DNA of 7,554 nt from an uncultured Lachnospiraceae bacterium (GTDB lineage Bacteria > Bacillota > Clostridia > Lachnospirales > Lachnospiraceae): contig CAKRTZ010000075.1 in assembly GCA_934402515.1 (NCBI GenBank), positions 1 to 7,554 on the forward strand, written 5' to 3'. The notes under the pieces were generated by a model that was not told the origin of the DNA, did no database searches, and saw only the letters and a list, made by a program, of their open reading frames with translations. A program made the position numbers and the translations under genes. Each line of letters begins with the position of its first letter. Within the stretch, counting starts at the first letter, position 1. Of the stretch, positions 6,236-7,554 are shown in pieces.

Positions 6236-6496
6236 CTACTCTTCATAATGATATTTGCATGAATAAATAATCAGGTTTTGGTTATTATCCATATTATAGA
6301 CCAATCTGTGTTCATCACTAATACGCCTGCTACATGCTTTGCGATATTTTAATGGCTCCGGTTTACCAATACCACTTAAAATTCCATTACGGTCAATATC
6401 TTTTATAAGTTCATTGATACGCCTGACCATTTTTTTATCTTCCTTCTGCCAATTGATGTACTGTTCCCATGCAGTAGGCGTGAATATGATATTCAT
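6236..6496 (-). CDS. yoeB: YoeB-family toxin, ribosome-dependent mRNA endonuclease
   Basis: An 86-aa toxin of the RelE/ParE superfamily, Txe/YoeB branch. It aligns closely with Escherichia coli YoeB (84 aa): W10, Y13, W16, a shared INELIKD helix (27-33), GKPEPLK (44-50), SRRI (56-59), EHRLVY (62-67) and C-terminal KYHY (81-84). The E. coli catalytic residues E46, R65 and H83 plus the terminal Tyr correspond here to E47, R64, H83 and Y84, so the enzyme looks intact. YoeB binds the ribosomal A site and cleaves translated mRNA when free of YefM. The segment between LK and SRRI is YRKAC, shorter than the NLSGFW region of E. coli, and has Cys at 55 where Trp is usual. AAAGGA lies 8 nt before the ATG. 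The antitoxin gene is upstream with an unusually wide 71-nt gap. Confidence 0.92.
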   Translation of the reverse strand: MNIIFTPTAWEQYINWQKEDKKMVRRINELIKDIDRNGILSGIGKPEPLKYRKACSRRISDEHRLVYNMDNNQNLIIYSCKYHYEE

Positions 6497-6567
6497 AATT
6501 AAATCCTTTCGTTTGGCATAGTTGGAAATTCACTACCCTTCGATGTTGGAAAGACCCCTGTAAATTG

Positions 6568-6822
6568 TTATTCGTATGTCGCCAGTTCTTCCATAGTCTT
6601 TGCAATAAGACCGCCTGTTTCAGCCTCTGCCATAGATTTATCAAGCATAGCTAAATAATCAGCATTTCTCTTAGCTTTCATCATCTCATTGTATTCAGAT
6701 TCAGAAATCATAACAATATTTTCATTTTTGGGTCTTGATATAATCAATGTTTCTCCATTAAAAACCTTGTCACAGAAACTCTTGAAATTATCTCTAATAT
6801 CTATGCTCTTTACAGCTAACAT
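6568..6822 (-). CDS. yefM: YefM/Phd-family antitoxin
   Basis: An 84-aa antitoxin. Residues 1-48 form the Phd/YefM DNA-binding fold: a VKSIDIRDNFKSFCDKV helix region, ETLIISRPKNENIVMIS strands and the SEYNEM helix. Residues 50-84 are charged and probably disordered until they wrap around and inhibit YoeB. Such antitoxins repress their own operon, more strongly when bound to the toxin, and are degraded by Lon or Clp proteases under stress. I start the gene at 6822 because AAAGGAGG (6837-6830) sits 7 nt upstream; the longer frame from 6846 would translate through that Shine-Dalgarno and adds MGRKGGFY, which is not family-like. It is the first gene of the operon and is preceded by a consensus promoter with GTAC operator cores. 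Confidence 0.9.
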   Translation of the reverse strand: MLAVKSIDIRDNFKSFCDKVFNGETLIISRPKNENIVMISESEYNEMMKAKRNADYLAMLDKSMAEAETGGLIAKTMEELATYE

Positions 6823-6846
6823 ATAGAATCCTCCTTTGCGTCCCAT

Positions 6847-6868
6847 AAATCGTACGTTTTTTTGTACT
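6847..6868. promoter_or_regulatory. Probable YefM operator: two GTAC cores 12 bp apart
   Basis: CGTACG (6851-6856) lies in a longer imperfect palindrome (6847-6860), and a second GTAC core sits in TGTACT (6863-6868). Their centres are exactly 12 bp apart. As I recall, E. coli YefM-YoeB binds a long and a short palindrome with TGTACA cores at the same spacing. The sites span about +1 to +18 of the predicted transcript, suitable for autorepression. Confidence 0.68.
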
Positions 6869-6871
6869 TAT

Positions 6872-6900
6872 ATTATATTTTATTATCATTTCCATGTCAA
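6872..6900 (-). promoter_or_regulatory. Perfect consensus promoter of the yefM-yoeB operon
   Basis: On the minus strand TTGACA (6900-6895) and TATAAT (6877-6872) are separated by 17 bp, matching the sigma-A consensus at all 12 positions with optimal spacing. Transcription would start near 6865, at the operator cores. A promoter this strong implies tight repression by the antitoxin-toxin complex. Confidence 0.9.
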
Positions 6901-6982
6901 ATTTTTTTATTCACTTGTTTTCTTCCTTACTTCCCGCTTCGTTATTGCTCACTCGTGACGCATTCCAGTAATGTTCTGAGGA

Positions 6983-7011
6983 TGGACGACCCGGGAGAAA
7001 TTTGTTATAGT
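6983..7011 (+). promoter_or_regulatory. Probable promoter of luxS
   Basis: A -35 element TGGACG (6983-6988), 4 of 6 to consensus, is 17 bp from TATAGT (7006-7011), 5 of 6. A TGT extended -10 (7003-7005) precedes the hexamer. The start would be near 7018, giving a leader of about 52 nt that contains the inverted repeat at 7032-7052. The rest of this 247-bp gap is the divergent yefM promoter region and AT- or TC-rich sequence with no gene. Confidence 0.6.
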
Positions 7012-7031
7012 AGCCTATAGAAAATGGATTC

Positions 7032-7052
7032 GCAGATACAGAATGTATCTGC
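7032..7052. promoter_or_regulatory. Perfect 9-bp inverted repeat in the luxS leader
   Basis: GCAGATACA (7032-7040) and TGTATCTGC (7044-7052) flank a GAA loop. In RNA this is a stable hairpin ending 6 nt before the luxS Shine-Dalgarno GGAG (7059-7062). No T-run follows, so it is not a terminator. It could be a repressor site just after the transcription start, a 5' mRNA stabiliser, or a translation control hairpin. I recognise no named family for it. Confidence 0.7.
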
Positions 7053-7069
7053 AGAAATGGAGCAAAGCT

Positions 7070-7549
7070 ATGGAAAAAATTGCCAGTTTTACAATCGACC
7101 ATATTAAATTAGAGCCAGGTGTCTACGTTTCCCGCAAGGATCATGTAGGTGACCAGATGATTACCACCTTCGATTTGCGGATGACCTCCCCAAACGATGA
7201 ACCGGTAATGAATACTGCTGAGGTACACACCATTGAGCATCTGGGGGCAACCTTCCTGCGTAACCATCCTGTATACAAAGATAAAACCGTTTACTTCGGT
7301 CCCATGGGCTGCCGTACCGGTTTCTATCTGCTGCTTGCCGGAGATTACGAATCAAAGGATATTGTGCCTCTCATGGTGGAGATGTACACCTTTATCAAGG
7401 ATTTCGAGGGCGAAGTACCCGGTGCCTCTCCCAAGGACTGTGGCAACTATCTGGATATGAATCTGGGTATGGCAAAATACCTGGCAAAGAGATATCTGGA
7501 GCACACACTGGTGGATATTACCGAAGACCATCTGGTTTATCCTAATTAA
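7070..7549 (+). CDS. luxS: S-ribosylhomocysteine lyase, AI-2 synthase
   Basis: A 159-aa cytoplasmic metalloenzyme of normal family length. It splits S-ribosylhomocysteine into homocysteine and 4,5-dihydroxy-2,3-pentanedione, the precursor of the quorum signal AI-2, as part of the activated methyl cycle. The metal site is visible: H53 and H57 in HTIEHLG (53-59) and C124 in GASPKDCGNY (118-127). The catalytic residues E56 and C81, in FGPMGCRTGF (76-85), are present. The start at 7070 is chosen because GGAG (7059-7062) is 7 nt upstream; an in-frame ATG at 7043 would begin inside the leader hairpin and adds residues outside the family. The usual partner that makes its substrate (Pfs/MtnN nucleosidase) is not in the window. 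It is divergent from yefM-yoeB. The stop is followed by only five bases, so any terminator lies beyond the window. Confidence 0.98.
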   Translation: MEKIASFTIDHIKLEPGVYVSRKDHVGDQMITTFDLRMTSPNDEPVMNTAEVHTIEHLGATFLRNHPVYKDKTVYFGPMGCRTGFYLLLAGDYESKDIVPLMVEMYTFIKDFEGEVPGASPKDCGNYLDMNLGMAKYLAKRYLEHTLVDITEDHLVYPN

Positions 7550-7554
7550 AAAAT

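Noticed and set aside
6435..6644. 69-aa minus-strand frame spanning the yefM-yoeB gap
   Set aside because: It overlaps both real genes in another frame, resembles no family and has no placed Shine-Dalgarno. It does not represent a third component or a frameshifted fusion.
6946..6962. Imperfect inverted repeat TGCTCAC/GTGACGCA upstream of the luxS promoter
   Set aside because: It has a bulge and only a 2-nt centre, so it would be a poor RNA hairpin, and it lies outside the predicted transcripts. It is too weak to call an operator.
7043..7069. Upstream in-frame ATG for luxS
   Set aside because: It falls inside the leader inverted repeat and has no Shine-Dalgarno; the ATG at 7070 has GGAG at 7 nt and gives the family N-terminus.

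Overview
The window looks like a chromosomal segment from a low-to-mid GC anaerobic Clostridia, most likely a gut Lachnospiraceae. Supporting signs are a reverse-type rubrerythrin with a PerR-like regulator, the DapL route to lysine and cell-wall meso-DAP, consensus Gram-positive promoters with purine-rich Shine-Dalgarno sequences, and a membrane protein carrying SGNE repeats of a type I associate with Lachnospiraceae surface proteins. Genus is not resolvable by eye. There are nine protein-coding genes. I saw no rRNA, tRNA, CRISPR array, insertion sequence or prophage gene.

Layout. Positions 1-1600 (+): a promoter, a three-codon mini-ORF and a membrane methyl-accepting chemotaxis-type receptor with about six N-terminal membrane segments and no clear HAMP domain. 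It is closed by a hairpin shared with the convergent minus-strand unit. Positions 1624-2690 (-): an oxidative-stress unit, a PerR-type regulator followed by reverse rubrerythrin, driven by a consensus promoter that carries a perfect 15-bp palindrome at its start site. Positions 2715-3717 (-): a 1-phosphofructokinase gene standing alone, separated from dapL by a terminator. Positions 3731-4991 (-): dapL (LL-diaminopimelate aminotransferase), whose -35 box overlaps the stop codon of the gene upstream. Positions 4988-6169 (-): a single-pass membrane protein with a long Thr/Glu-rich stalk and a C-terminal domain resembling DUF3298/RsiV. Positions 6236-6900 (-): a YefM-YoeB toxin-antitoxin operon with a perfect consensus promoter and paired GTAC operator cores. 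Positions 6983-7549 (+): luxS, divergent from the toxin-antitoxin operon, with a perfect inverted repeat in its leader.

The clearest working unit is PerR-rubrerythrin: a metal-dependent peroxide sensor autoregulating an operon that contains a peroxide-reducing enzyme. YefM-YoeB is a second self-contained unit. The other genes are housekeeping metabolism (fruK, dapL, luxS) or surface and sensory functions with no obvious joint pathway. I did not find a clear new multi-gene system. The points most worth a second look are regulatory: the PerR-box-like palindrome, the YefM operator geometry, the luxS leader repeat and the mini-ORF before the chemoreceptor. The modular membrane protein is also worth examining.
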